NCBI GenBank assembly: GCA_965198025.1
Contig: OZ240237.1
Coordinates: 1,302,001-1,366,000 of the forward strand
DNA length: 64,000 nt
Direction: 5' to 3'
Origin: CAYWWM01 sp965198025
Lineage (GTDB): Bacteria > Acidobacteriota > Terriglobia > 2-12-FULL-54-10
The notes below the pieces were generated by a model, which was not told where the DNA came from, made no database searches, and was given only the letters and a program-made list of their open reading frames with translations. Below are positions 1 through 9,295 of this stretch, in pieces (the stretch's first letter is position 1; each line of letters begins with the position of its first letter). Position numbers and translations under genes: made by a program.

Positions 1-539
1 TAAGCATTGTGGTCGGCGATGAGCAAGGCCTCCCGGAGGATCGTCTGGCCGGCGCCGTGCGGGATGCGCGCGGCCAAGTCCGTCGAGTGGTTTCGGACAA
101 TGCGCTTCATGGCGCGCAGATCGGCTCCGAAAGCTCGGATGCTGCGATCCCAGGCCGTCGCATTGGGAGGGGCGTCGGATTCGGGCCAATAACCAACGGG
201 CCACTCCGGTGAGACGTGCTTGGCGTTGCGGCTGAATTCGAGAATGTCCCACTGTGCGATGCGTATATGCTCCAGCAGCTGCCAGGCCGTAAAGGGAAGT
301 TCGGCCGGGCGCGTGCCGCGCAGCTTGGGTGGGAAGTCCCCGAGTACATCGGCGAAGGAGACGTGCGCGCCGCGGCCATCGAGGAGATTCACCAAGTGGT
401 CGCGCAGCGCGCGTTCCAGGTTCCGGGGTGAGGAATTGCGAAGCTCTCGCTTGGCCGAAACACGCGACGGCCTGCTAGGCACTGGTTTCCGAACACGCTT
501 TCGCCCTGGTTTGCTTTGCCTTTGCTGTTCTCGAGGCAT
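1..539 (-). CDS. DinB-like protein, C-terminal end beyond the window
   Basis: The reading frame is open from ATG at 539 to the window edge, giving about 179 codons. The start has AGGAGG five bases upstream. The first 40 residues are rich in Arg, Lys and Ser and look disordered. The helical part then carries LLEHIRIAQWD near residue 90 and ends at the window edge in DHNAY. The DinB/YfiT four-helix family uses a His triad for metal binding, with one His in an LLEH-type helix and the others in the HNAYH motif, so both visible motifs fit. Enzymes of this family include thiol-dependent transferases, but the substrate of this one cannot be told. The next gene on the minus strand ends 70 bases upstream of this start. 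Confidence 0.72.
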   Translation of the reverse strand, partial: MPREQQRQSKPGRKRVRKPVPSRPSRVSAKRELRNSSPRNLERALRDHLVNLLDGRGAHVSFADVLGDFPPKLRGTRPAELPFTAWQLLEHIRIAQWDILEFSRNAKHVSPEWPVGYWPESDAPPNATAWDRSIRAFGADLRAMKRIVRNHSTDLAARIPHGAGQTILREALLIADHNA

Positions 540-609
540 CCATGCCTCCTGGTGCTGCGGAGTTCGGCTCTATCTCTGGCGGTACTGTTCTGCGGATTGA
601 GTCCGCTTT

Positions 610-2397
610 TCAGAAATCCGGCGAGCGGAAAACGATTTTGCCGCCGAGGCCGGTCATGAGGTTCTTGATATTCCAGAGTTCCTCGTCGCTGATGGTGAAG
701 AAGTCGCGATCAATCACGGCAAAATCGGCGAGCTTGCCCGGCTCGAGCGAACCCAGGTCGTCTTCACGCAGGACGTATTCGGCAGCCCAGGTGGTCCAGC
801 CGCGCAGCGCCGAAATACGGTCGATCCGCTCTTCGGGATTCCATACCCTGCCATTCAGTTCCCGGGTCACGTAAAAGGCGAGCCAGGGCCAGATGGAGTC
901 GCGATAAGGCCAGTCATAAATCAAAGCCTCATGGATCATCTCCTCGGCGTCGTTGCTGAGTGCGCCAATATGGGCGTCTGACGAGATGATCATGCGGGCG
1001 CCGGAGTCCAGCCAGCTCTTGACGGGCTGCACGAGTGGGAGGTATTGCTCGCCGTAGTTCTCGGTGATCCGGATCCGTTCTCGGGAGTATTGCGTCGCTT
1101 GAAAACTCATGAAAAAGCCAAAGCGTGCGGCGATAGCCGGCTGTTCGGGGCGGATGCGCAGGCCGTGTTCGAATCCCCAGCGCATCTGCCGGACCTCATC
1201 GAGCGTCAGGGCGCCATCGCCCTGCATGGCTTCGTTCGCCAACTGGAACGCGCCGTCGAGCATTCCGTCCGTGGTGGCGTGGAGAATCGCCGGGCGAAGA
1301 TGCGATTTGACGGCGGTCAGTAGCGCGTCAAAATATCGGAACCCCGGGACAGTCTGGCAGGAAGTTCTGCGGTCCCGTTCGCGCACGGCTTCGGTCCGGC
1401 CGGGCAGGCTGGTGCAACCCGTTCCCCAGGACTCGCCCCCGACGCCCATGTTCCAGAAATGATCCGAGCCGGTTCCGACGATGTCGCCATAGAGCCGGTA
1501 GAACTCCGCGGGATCATTCGCCAGAGAGAAACCGGCGCGATGGACCCAGGCGAAGCGCATGGGCATGCGGCCCTGCTGGTCGAGGAGGCGCAAAGCACGA
1601 ATTACGTTCATTGGTTCGATGTGGCTTCCGAATGTTGTGAGTCCATAGGCGGAGTTTTCGAGCATTTCTTCGTGCAGGAAATCGGCGACATCCCGGACAC
1701 GGTCCCGCAGAATGATGTCATGAGGAACGAAGTACCTGGCGCGCAAGCCTTCCACCACGGTGCCCAGGGTCTCAGTCATGATCTCGCGAGCCCTGGTATT
1801 GGGAAATCCGCCGCCATAGCCGGACTCGATTAGGACGGGGTTGTCCGGGGCTAGCCGGTCCAGCTCTTCCAGGGTGATCACTCCTCTTTCCATCGCTTCG
1901 GGCTCGAGCTGCCACGGGATACTGACGCTGACCCATTTCCCAGCTCCCAACTCCTGAGCGCGGTTCTGAATTGCCGGACCAAGCCGGGAGCGGATCTCGT
2001 CCACATTGCCGGCCCGCAAGAACACGGGGTCCAACTGCGGGTCATACTTGGGGCCCAAGTGCCACAGGCCCCAGAGGTGAGGGTGGGTATGGGCATCAAT
2101 CAGTCCTGGGATGACAGTGCGGCCGCGCAGGTCAATGACCTCTGTATCAGGACCGGCAAGAGGACGAATTTGCGCGTCCGTGCCGAGTCTCCAGATCCTG
2201 GTGTCACGGACGGCCATGGCCTGATAGAACGTCAGGTCTGCATCCATGCTTGCGATCTTGCCGTTGTAAAGAATGAGGGACGGATAGACCGCGAGTTCCT
2301 GTAAAACGTCTCCGTCCTGAGCCGAAGTTCTTGGGGCCGCCCATCCCACTAGAAGCAACAGGCAAAACAGCAAGTGTATGTAACGTCGAGTATCCAT
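610..2397 (-). CDS. Secreted amidohydrolase (YtcJ-like, Amidohydro_3)
   Basis: A 595-residue metal-dependent hydrolase with a signal peptide in the first 26 residues, ending TSAQ. The composite beta-sandwich is visible at both ends (LYNGKIASMD near 43 and KLADFAVID near 565) around a TIM barrel. The metal-binding HxH lies in IDAHTHPH at about 100-107, and an SSDAH segment near 470 may supply the late metal ligand Asp. Start ATG 2397 is preceded by a long GGAGGAGGAGG. Relatives act on N-acyl amino acids or other amides, so the substrate is unknown; export suggests scavenging outside the cytoplasm. It stands alone, divergent from the S55 gene, and has a paralogue of the same family at 52512-54197. 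Confidence 0.85.
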   Translation of the reverse strand: MDTRRYIHLLFCLLLLVGWAAPRTSAQDGDVLQELAVYPSLILYNGKIASMDADLTFYQAMAVRDTRIWRLGTDAQIRPLAGPDTEVIDLRGRTVIPGLIDAHTHPHLWGLWHLGPKYDPQLDPVFLRAGNVDEIRSRLGPAIQNRAQELGAGKWVSVSIPWQLEPEAMERGVITLEELDRLAPDNPVLIESGYGGGFPNTRAREIMTETLGTVVEGLRARYFVPHDIILRDRVRDVADFLHEEMLENSAYGLTTFGSHIEPMNVIRALRLLDQQGRMPMRFAWVHRAGFSLANDPAEFYRLYGDIVGTGSDHFWNMGVGGESWGTGCTSLPGRTEAVRERDRRTSCQTVPGFRYFDALLTAVKSHLRPAILHATTDGMLDGAFQLANEAMQGDGALTLDEVRQMRWGFEHGLRIRPEQPAIAARFGFFMSFQATQYSRERIRITENYGEQYLPLVQPVKSWLDSGARMIISSDAHIGALSNDAEEMIHEALIYDWPYRDSIWPWLAFYVTRELNGRVWNPEERIDRISALRGWTTWAAEYVLREDDLGSLEPGKLADFAVIDRDFFTISDEELWNIKNLMTGLGGKIVFRSPDF

Positions 2398-2513
2398 TTA
2401 TCCTCCTCCTCCAGGTTCCTGATTCGATCCTCTGCCCCGGTGGGGTGAGTCGGCTTTCCAAAAGATTCTACTCCTTCGCGCTGGGTTTCGCAGGGGAAAG
2501 GGGGGAACTTCTC

Positions 2514-2543
2514 TTGACGGGTTTATTTAGCATGGCCTATCAT
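2514..2543 (+). promoter_or_regulatory. Putative sigma-70 type promoter of the S55 protease gene
   Basis: TTGACG at 2514-2519 is separated by 18 bases from TATCAT at 2538-2543. It lies in the divergent gap between the amidohydrolase and the S55-type protease gene. Transcription would start near 2550, upstream of both candidate starts at 2579 and 2612. Prediction from sequence only. Confidence 0.4.
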
Positions 2544-2611
2544 GGATTCAGCTCGGCTGAAGTCTGTAGTCTAAGGACGTGGAGTTGCAAAGCGAAAACC
2601 GTTCCTTCCGA

Positions 2612-4501
2612 ATGCCGTCACCGAGTTGTGCCAGAGTTTTCCGGTTCAGAGTTTCACAATGGATGTGGGGATTCGTCCTTGCTTTGCTTGGGACACTAGG
2701 TTGGGCGCAGCAGGCCCGCGTTAACGTTCCCCTGTTTCCGTTGTCGGAAATCGAGCCCGGCATGATAGGAGTCGGCCGCACGGTGTTCGACGGCCGGAAC
2801 ATCGTGGAGTTCCAGGCTGAGATTCTGGGCGTGTTACGGAACGTGACGCCGCGGCAGAGCGTAATTCTGGCGCGCCTGTCGGGAGGGCCGCTCGAAGAAA
2901 CCGGCATCCTGGCAGGCATGAGCGGTAGCCCGATATATATCGACGGGCGGTTGATCGGTGCGGTGGCGCTGGGCTTCCAGTTTTCGAAAGCCCCTATCGC
3001 CGGGATCACACCCATCGAGCAGATGATCGAATCGTTTGGGGACGAGGCCGAGACGGCGTCGGTTCCGGCTGCTGGGCAGCTGGCCTGGAGCTTTGTTGCG
3101 GAGAGTGGAAATCCCTCTGAATTGCGGCTAGTGGTTTCTGAGATGCCGGATTTGCTGCCACCGGCAGCGAACGCCAATGCCGCAAACCGGGTTTTCTGGG
3201 GAGGCAACGAAACGTCGCTGGTGCGAGTGGCAACGCCGCTGGCCTTGTCTGGATTCACAACGGAAGCGGTCGAGTATTTCCAGCCGCAGCTTCGGGCGCT
3301 GGGGCTGGTGCCCATGCAGGTCGGAGGAGGAGGGACGGCGGACCAAACCATGGGCGACGCTTCCAAACTGCAGCCCGGCTCCATGATCAGCGTACAACTG
3401 GTGCGCGGCGACCTGGGGATGAGCGCGGACGGCACGGTGACGCTGGTGGACCAGGGGAGGGTGTATGCCTTCGGACACCAATTTCTATCCGCCGGGCCGA
3501 CGGCGATTCCATTCGCCGAATCGGTTGTCCTGACAGCCCTTCCGAGCTATGCCAACTCGATGAAGATCTCGACGCCCGGACAATTGCTGGGCGTGATCGG
3601 GCAGGATCGCAGCTCCGGGATCATGGGAACTTTGGGCGAGCGCGTGCGGATGGTTCCCGTGGAGCTCGAAGTGGCGTCGGGCGAACGGCCGGACCGGAAC
3701 TACAGTTTCGAGGTCGTGAACGACCGGTTCCTCTTGCCGTTTCTGGTGAACATGGCGGTGCTCTCGTCGCTCGGGACGACGGAACGGATGGTCGGAAATT
3801 CTACGCTGCAGGTGGAGCAGACGGTCGCGTTGAACGGCTTGCCGGAAGTGCGGGTGGAGAATTACTTCAGCGGCAGCATCAATGCGCCGGCGATGGCGGC
3901 GCAGTCTGCAGCGGTGACTTTGTCCTATCTGATGCAGAGTGAACTGGGGCCGCTGGATATCGAGGGGATCAAGCTGCGAGTCCTGTCCACGGACCGGCGC
4001 TTGGTCCGGAACCTGGAGCGAATTTGGAGCGACCGGAGGGAGGTCAAGCCGGGCGAATCCCTCGAGCTGACGGCACTGCTGCGCTCCCAGGACGGCGAGG
4101 GAACGCTGCAGAAGACCACGATCCAGATTCCCGCCAGTCTGACTCCGGGTCCGTTGACCATCCTGGTGGCGGATGGAAGGACCATCGACCGCGCGGAACG
4201 GAGCCAGGCCGGGCGGAGAACTCTTCCGAAGGATCCGCGACAACTGGTCCGGGCCATCAACAAGCTGCGCCGGAACAACCGGCTTTACGCGCGGCTTTCC
4301 CGGCTGGAACGGGGCTTTGTGATCCAGGGAGAAACCTATCCGTCCCCGCCGCCGTCCATAGCTCGCATATTTTCGCGCGACCCGTCGCTCAACACCGAGG
4401 TCCGGCCGACTTTCCTCTCGACCGTGGCGGATTATGAGATGGATGCTTTGCCCTCTCTGGTTTCCGGCGTCAAGACCATCACCGTGCGCATAAGGGAGTG
4501 A
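2612..4501 (+). CDS. Exported SpoIVB/S55-type serine protease-like protein
   Basis: About 629 residues, with an N-terminal hydrophobic segment (GFVLALLGTLGWAQ) typical of a signal peptide or anchor. The motif AGMSGSPIYIDG near residue 104 matches the serine region of peptidase family S55 (SpoIVB). A conserved block with GTVTLVD and YAFGHQFLSAGP around residue 289 supplies the likely catalytic His. In Bacillus SpoIVB the His precedes the Ser, whereas here the Ser motif comes first, so this is a rearranged or distinct branch. The C-terminal 300 residues are beta-rich and unrecognised. A GTG at 2579 could add 11 residues, but its AAGGA lies only one base upstream. It is followed 49 bases later by the beta-propeller gene, probably in one operon. 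Confidence 0.75.
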   Translation: MPSPSCARVFRFRVSQWMWGFVLALLGTLGWAQQARVNVPLFPLSEIEPGMIGVGRTVFDGRNIVEFQAEILGVLRNVTPRQSVILARLSGGPLEETGILAGMSGSPIYIDGRLIGAVALGFQFSKAPIAGITPIEQMIESFGDEAETASVPAAGQLAWSFVAESGNPSELRLVVSEMPDLLPPAANANAANRVFWGGNETSLVRVATPLALSGFTTEAVEYFQPQLRALGLVPMQVGGGGTADQTMGDASKLQPGSMISVQLVRGDLGMSADGTVTLVDQGRVYAFGHQFLSAGPTAIPFAESVVLTALPSYANSMKISTPGQLLGVIGQDRSSGIMGTLGERVRMVPVELEVASGERPDRNYSFEVVNDRFLLPFLVNMAVLSSLGTTERMVGNSTLQVEQTVALNGLPEVRVENYFSGSINAPAMAAQSAAVTLSYLMQSELGPLDIEGIKLRVLSTDRRLVRNLERIWSDRREVKPGESLELTALLRSQDGEGTLQKTTIQIPASLTPGPLTILVADGRTIDRAERSQAGRRTLPKDPRQLVRAINKLRRNNRLYARLSRLERGFVIQGETYPSPPPSIARIFSRDPSLNTEVRPTFLSTVADYEMDALPSLVSGVKTITVRIRE

Positions 4502-4550
4502 ATGCGGAAGCGATCCGTGGTGAGTGAATAGCAGTATTCCTGTGAAACCG

Positions 4551-6833
4551 ATGCGGAACAGACTCCAAGGAGTGCTATTGCTGGCGGCGCTGTGGGTAAC
4601 CGGCGCTGGCAGCGTAAGCACCGAGTTCTGGAGCACTTCTACCTACCAGGATTTCCGGGAAGGGACCTTTACCGACATTTCGTTGAACCGCGAAGGTGCG
4701 GTGGAACTTGCGCCGACGCTGGGGGAAGTCTTCACGACGGACCAGGCAGTCATCTGGTCCGTGGCGCGGGACCCGAATGGGGGTTTGTACCTCGGCACCG
4801 GGCACGGCGGTCGCGTCTACCGGTTGGGAGAAAATCTGCAAGGGTCGCTGTTCTTCGACGTCTCAGAGCCGGATATCTTTGCGCTGGCTGTGGACGGGCA
4901 GGGAAATGTCTACGTCGGAAGCTCACCGGGCGGGAAGGTATACAAAGTGAACGCTTCCGGCCAGGGAGAGGAATTTTTTGATCCGCAGGCGCGGTACATC
5001 TGGTCGCTGTCGTTCGGTCCGGATGGGTCGCTTTTTGTCGGGACGGGGGACCTGGGCCGGATTTATCGCGTGCAGCCGAACGGCGAAGGAGAGCTCTACT
5101 ACAACACGGAGCAGAGCCACGTCGTGAGCTTGGCGCCGGGTTCGGGAGACGATCTGATTGCCGGAACCGAGCCGAACGGGTTACTCTACCGGATTTCCAG
5201 CGGCGGCAGGGGCTTTGTGATCTATGACGCGGAGCAGTCGGAAATCCGCAGCGTTCTGGCGGGGGACGACGGAAGTATCTATGCATCTGCGATGAGCGGT
5301 CCCCAGAACCAGCGGATTCGCGTGGGCACGGGGCAGCAGGGAATCGGGCAAGCTCCCGTCCGGGCCGCCACCACCATCACGGTTCGCGCTTCCGACGACT
5401 CGCCGTTTCCCACGCCGGGCCAGCCGCCTGGAGACGGCGGGGGCAGGCAGGAGCCGCAGGGTGAGGAAACCGCTCGCGTGACCGTGCAGAGGGTGCAACC
5501 GAACGTGACGCGACAGGTGGTGCGCGTGGGCGAGGGCCGCAGGACCCGCAACGCTTTGTACCGGGTTTGGCCGGATAGCACGGTAGATACACTGTGGGAT
5601 TCCGCGAATGAAAGCGTTTTCGATGTGCTGGTTTCCGGCGAAAAGATATTATTTTCTACCGACCAGAGGGGCCGGATCTATGAAATGACGGCCGACCGGC
5701 GGATTTCCTTGCTTGCCGAGACTGGCCAGGGTGAGACGACTCGTCTGATTCCCTTGGGTGACTCTGTGCTGGCGATGACCGCAAACGTCGGCAAAGTGTT
5801 CCGGCTGGGAACACGGCCGGCAGCAACAGGCACCTTTGAGTCCGAGGTCAAGGACGCCAGGACGATTGCCGGGTGGGGGCAGATTCGGTGGACCGCAGAC
5901 GTCTCCCCGGGAACCTCTCTGGAGCTTTATACACGAAGCGGGAACTCCAACCGTCCGGATGCGACCTGGGGCGAATGGTCCGAGGCGTACCGTCAAGCCA
6001 ACGGGGAGCAGATCAATAGCCCTGCGGCCCGCTACATCCAGTGGAAGGCCGTGCTGCGGTCGTCTGCCGGCCGCTCGCCCATCCTGAGAGAGGTCATTGT
6101 CGCCTACCTGCCCCGCAACCGCGCGCCCGAGATTTCGGACCTTCAGGTCACGCCTCGCGGCGGGCGGCGAGGCGGCGGCGGGAGACAGAATGTCACCGTG
6201 GTCAGTGCAGCAGGCGGGTCGGGCTCGCAGCGCAGATTTTCCGGGCTGGGTGGTGCCCGAGGGCAGAATGAGGACGGCCTGGAAGTTCGATGGACGGCGA
6301 ACGATCCGGATGACGACGAGTTGACGCATTCCCTGTACTTTCGCGGCGAGGCAGAGAGCGAGTGGAAACTGCTGGAGGAGGATGTCCGGAACAACAGCTA
6401 TCCTCTGGAGAACAACACGCTCCCAGACGGGAGATATCGGTTGAAGGTGGTGGCGTCAGACGCGCGAGCCAACGCAGAGGGAACCGACCGGAGCGACGAA
6501 ACCTTCAGCGCCCCATTTCTGGTGGACGGGACCCCGCCTTTGGTGGTAGACACGCAGACCAGCCGGGGGCCGGATTCCGCCACGGTTCGTTTCCGGGTCC
6601 GGGATGCGGCGAGCGTCTTGACGCGCGCCGAATACGCTCTGGACGCCGATCGCTTGAAGCCCTTGCTGTCGGAAGACCGGATTATCGATTCGCAGGCGGA
6701 GACGTTCACGATCACCGTAAGCCCGCTCGATGGCCGAGAGCACCTGGTGACCCTGCGAGTGTACGATGCTGCGGGGAACGTGGCGGTCGGGAAAGCCGTC
6801 TGGGCGGCAACGGAAAACGGAGAAGCTCGCTAA
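4551..6833 (+). CDS. Secreted beta-propeller protein with C-terminal Ig-like region
   Basis: About 760 residues. The first 20 form a signal peptide (GVLLLAALWVTGAGS). Residues 60-400 contain repeats of the type GGLYLGTGHGGRVYRL, GNVYVGSSPGGKVYKV and GSLFVGTGDLGRIYRV, spaced about 40 residues apart, as in NHL/WD-like propeller blades. A low-complexity Pro/Gly insertion lies near 300. The C-terminal third reads like Ig or fibronectin III modules (NRAPEISDLQVTP, then EVRWTANDPDDDELTH). An upstream GTG at 4524 would add nine residues, but neither start has a clear ribosome site. No catalytic motif was found, so it is probably a binding or scaffold protein outside the cytoplasm. It is coupled to the S55 gene upstream. 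Confidence 0.75.
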   Translation: MRNRLQGVLLLAALWVTGAGSVSTEFWSTSTYQDFREGTFTDISLNREGAVELAPTLGEVFTTDQAVIWSVARDPNGGLYLGTGHGGRVYRLGENLQGSLFFDVSEPDIFALAVDGQGNVYVGSSPGGKVYKVNASGQGEEFFDPQARYIWSLSFGPDGSLFVGTGDLGRIYRVQPNGEGELYYNTEQSHVVSLAPGSGDDLIAGTEPNGLLYRISSGGRGFVIYDAEQSEIRSVLAGDDGSIYASAMSGPQNQRIRVGTGQQGIGQAPVRAATTITVRASDDSPFPTPGQPPGDGGGRQEPQGEETARVTVQRVQPNVTRQVVRVGEGRRTRNALYRVWPDSTVDTLWDSANESVFDVLVSGEKILFSTDQRGRIYEMTADRRISLLAETGQGETTRLIPLGDSVLAMTANVGKVFRLGTRPAATGTFESEVKDARTIAGWGQIRWTADVSPGTSLELYTRSGNSNRPDATWGEWSEAYRQANGEQINSPAARYIQWKAVLRSSAGRSPILREVIVAYLPRNRAPEISDLQVTPRGGRRGGGGRQNVTVVSAAGGSGSQRRFSGLGGARGQNEDGLEVRWTANDPDDDELTHSLYFRGEAESEWKLLEEDVRNNSYPLENNTLPDGRYRLKVVASDARANAEGTDRSDETFSAPFLVDGTPPLVVDTQTSRGPDSATVRFRVRDAASVLTRAEYALDADRLKPLLSEDRIIDSQAETFTITVSPLDGREHLVTLRVYDAAGNVAVGKAVWAATENGEAR

Positions 6834-6934
6834 GCGATCGTAATGGAATGAGATCGTGAGGCAACCCGACTGGCAGGCGAGGCATCGTAGGGTTTGATCC
6901 TGTCGGAGCGAGGGTTTGATTGCACGCGATTTCA

Positions 6935-7633
6935 ATGCAACTTCAAGGAATTCTTCCGGCATCTGACATAGTAAGGGCAGATGCTACTGCACGGGGCCCA
7001 TTGAGTTCCGAGTTTCGGGATGTTAGCGAGAATGCAGAAGCCAGGGCGATCGAAGAGGCTAAGAACGGAAGCACCGAGGCTTTTGAATTCCTGTATCATG
7101 CGCACAAGCGCCGGATTTTTTCGCTGTGCCTGCGGATGACGGGGAATCCCGCAGAAGCGGAGGACCTGACCCAGGAAGCGTTCCTGCAGGTGTTCCGCAA
7201 GATCGGTACCTTCCGTGGCGAGGCGGCGTTTTCGACGTGGATGCACCGGTTGGCTGTGAACTTGGTGCTGATGAAGCTCCGCAAGAAAGCAGTTCTCACG
7301 ACCTCGCTTGAAGAAACAGCGGAGTCGGATTCGGGGGAATCGCGCAAACGGGAGCTCGGATCGGACGATACAGCGCTGGTTGGCTCGGTGGACCGTGTGG
7401 CTTTGCAGCGGGCAATCGGGGCCCTGCCGGCAGGATATCGGACAGTGTTTTACTTGCACGATGTGGAAGGGTATGAACACAAGGAAATTGCGAAAATGAT
7501 CGGGTGTTCGGTGGGAAATTCCAAGTCACAGCTTCACAAAGCCCGGCTTAAACTGCGGGACCTGCTGCAGGGAAAAGAGGCCTCGGCGGCTGGGAGGAAG
7601 CGCGAAGCACGAACACAGCAGGGAGTGACGTAA
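6935..7633 (+). CDS. ECF-type RNA polymerase sigma factor
   Basis: A 232-residue sigma factor. Region 2 is clear (EFLYHAHKRRIFSLCLRMTG, then AEDLTQEAFLQVFRKI and FSTWMHRLAVNLVLMKLRKK). Region 4 follows a short linker (ALPAGYRTVFYLHDVEGY, then HKEIAKMIGCSVGNSKSQLH), and region 3 is absent, as in the RpoE/ECF group. Start ATG 6935 is chosen as the first ATG in frame; a TTG at 6920 is possible. The N-terminal 35 residues before region 2 are longer than usual. The next gene, one base downstream, encodes a zinc-binding anti-sigma factor, so activity is probably held off at the membrane until an envelope signal. The preceding propeller and protease genes may be part of that signal path (inference). 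Confidence 0.92.
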   Translation: MQLQGILPASDIVRADATARGPLSSEFRDVSENAEARAIEEAKNGSTEAFEFLYHAHKRRIFSLCLRMTGNPAEAEDLTQEAFLQVFRKIGTFRGEAAFSTWMHRLAVNLVLMKLRKKAVLTTSLEETAESDSGESRKRELGSDDTALVGSVDRVALQRAIGALPAGYRTVFYLHDVEGYEHKEIAKMIGCSVGNSKSQLHKARLKLRDLLQGKEASAAGRKREARTQQGVT

Positions 7634-7634
7634 C

Positions 7635-8342
7635 ATGAATTGCGCGGAGTTCGAGCGAGAATGGCAGGAATTGGATGACCTATCTCTGCTTTCACCCGGG
7701 ATGGACGAGCACATTCAGGCGTGTGCCGGGTGCGCGCGGCTGGTGCGGGAGGTCAATCGGCTGCGGTGGGAGGCCCAGCAGTTGATGGCGGCGGAACAGC
7801 CACCGGACCGGGTCTGGGCCAATATCCGAAGCCAACTGAGCCACGAGGGCGTGTTGCGTGAGCCGGGTGCGCAGTCCTGGCTGAACGGGATTCTGACGTT
7901 TGCATGGCTGCCCCGCCTGCCGATGGGCGTGGCATATGCCTCGGTATTCTTCCTGGCGCTGGTGGGTGTGGATTATGTGCGCGATCGGGCGACTCCCCCG
8001 CCGGTCGCGGTTTCTTCGGTTCCGCAAACCCCAGTGGAGTCCGCTGCTGCGGACCCGGCGGTTGCTCGGGAAGAAGCCGTTGCGTCTGCAACCGTGCCCG
8101 CACCGGAGCCGCTCCGGGAAGAAGAAAGGGTGATCCAGGAAGCGATCAAGAAAGCCCCGCCGGAAAGGCGTCAGATCTATCTTACGCGGTGGCAGCAGCT
8201 CAACTCATCGAGCGACGTGTTGCGGAGCTTCGTAGCAGCCCATCCGGACGACCGGCAAGCCCTGCTACAGCTTTCAGAAATTCAGGAGCAGCAGAAGCGT
8301 TTATTGGAATTGGTTGTACGAAGGGAATTGGAAGAATTCTGA
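7635..8342 (+). CDS. Membrane anti-sigma factor with zinc-finger (zf-HC2) domain
   Basis: A 235-residue protein. The N-terminal ZAS domain carries Cys3 and the motif HIQACAGC (residues 32-39), the His-x3-Cys-x2-Cys zinc site of anti-sigma factors. One membrane segment follows near residues 95-115 (GVAYASVFFLALVGVDYV). A Pro/Ala/Glu-rich linker and a charged helical C-terminal part with IQEAIKKAPPERRQIYL come after it and would lie outside the membrane. It starts one base after the sigma gene ends and overlaps the DUF4097 gene by one base (TGATG), which indicates translational coupling. The expected role is to sequester the ECF sigma factor. Confidence 0.88.
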   Translation: MNCAEFEREWQELDDLSLLSPGMDEHIQACAGCARLVREVNRLRWEAQQLMAAEQPPDRVWANIRSQLSHEGVLREPGAQSWLNGILTFAWLPRLPMGVAYASVFFLALVGVDYVRDRATPPPVAVSSVPQTPVESAAADPAVAREEAVASATVPAPEPLREEERVIQEAIKKAPPERRQIYLTRWQQLNSSSDVLRSFVAAHPDDRQALLQLSEIQEQQKRLLELVVRRELEEF

Positions 8343-9226
8343 TGTTGCGTGGAGCAAAGGTTCAAACAGGCAGACGCTGGCCAATGGTTCTGGCGGTGGT
8401 TGGGGTTGTGTGCACGGGCACCGTCCCCGCGTCGAGCGAACTGATTGAGCAGAGCTTTGCCACTATCGCCAACCCAGCGGTTATCCTCCATAGCCACAGC
8501 GGCACGATTTCCTTGCAGGGGTGGGACCAGAACCAAGTGGAGATCCGCGTCGACCGCGCCTCGGCGGAGGCCATGGATGTACTGATCGAAGGCAACGCGG
8601 AGAAGGTCACGATCAGGACACATCCCAAACGGCAGGATCTGACGCGGGAAGAAGCGCGGGTGGACCTGGAAGTCCGCGTGCCACGGCAGACGATCGTGAG
8701 CCTGGACGCGGAGCAGGGTGACATTACGGTCGCAGACGTGGAAGGAGGCGTGACGGTTGAGGGGGTCACCAATTCCTTGACCCTGTCGCGCATACGCGGC
8801 CACATCACCGCGCGCACCGTGGACGGTCGCATCGTCATCCGGTCGTCGGAGGGCGTGATCCAGGCAGACTCGATCAGCGGTGACCTGGAGTTCGCTCAAG
8901 TGAACGCTTCGCAGCTGGCCGGCACGACCAACTCTGGCCGTATCCGCTATCAAGGTGATTTTGGCCTGGGCGGAACGTATCAGCTTCACAGTTACAGCTC
9001 GCCCATCGAGGTGCAGGCTTCCCCACGAGCCAGCTTCGACGTGGATGCCCGCTCCATCCAGGGGTCCATTGAGAACCGCATTTCCTTTCCCGCGCCTCCC
9101 CCGGAAGCCTCTGCACTGCGGGCACGCCGGACGGGCCGATCGGTGCGTGGCCGCGTGAACACCGGCAAGTCTACCGTCCAGATCACTTCTTACAGTGGTA
9201 CAATCCGATTGTCCGGTGGCCGCTGA
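8342..9226 (+). CDS. DUF4097-family exported beta-helix-like protein
   Basis: A 294-residue protein. A signal-type segment (MVLAVVGVVCTGTVPASS) is followed by short beta-strand repeats typical of DUF4097: VILHSHSGTISLQGW, DITVADVEGGVTVEG, GHITARTVDGRIVIRSSEG, ADSISGDLEFAQVNAS and VQITSYSGTIRLSGG. Such proteins are often encoded next to ECF sigma/anti-sigma pairs and are thought to act at the envelope; no enzyme activity is known. The start ATG overlaps the anti-sigma stop codon, so the three genes form one module. A longer upstream reading frame exists but overlaps the anti-sigma gene and is not used. Confidence 0.85.
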   Translation: MLRGAKVQTGRRWPMVLAVVGVVCTGTVPASSELIEQSFATIANPAVILHSHSGTISLQGWDQNQVEIRVDRASAEAMDVLIEGNAEKVTIRTHPKRQDLTREEARVDLEVRVPRQTIVSLDAEQGDITVADVEGGVTVEGVTNSLTLSRIRGHITARTVDGRIVIRSSEGVIQADSISGDLEFAQVNASQLAGTTNSGRIRYQGDFGLGGTYQLHSYSSPIEVQASPRASFDVDARSIQGSIENRISFPAPPPEASALRARRTGRSVRGRVNTGKSTVQITSYSGTIRLSGGR

Positions 9227-9295
9227 GCGCTTGCCGTTTGCGACTGTGTATATGCGGCAAGGAAGACAACACTCCGGCCCTCGGGACCGATCAGG

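Noticed and set aside
3485..4636. Long minus-strand frame of 383 codons opposite the S55 gene
   Set aside because: Composition rich in Arg, His and Gln with no motif; the plus strand has a coherent protein with signal peptide and S55 motifs.
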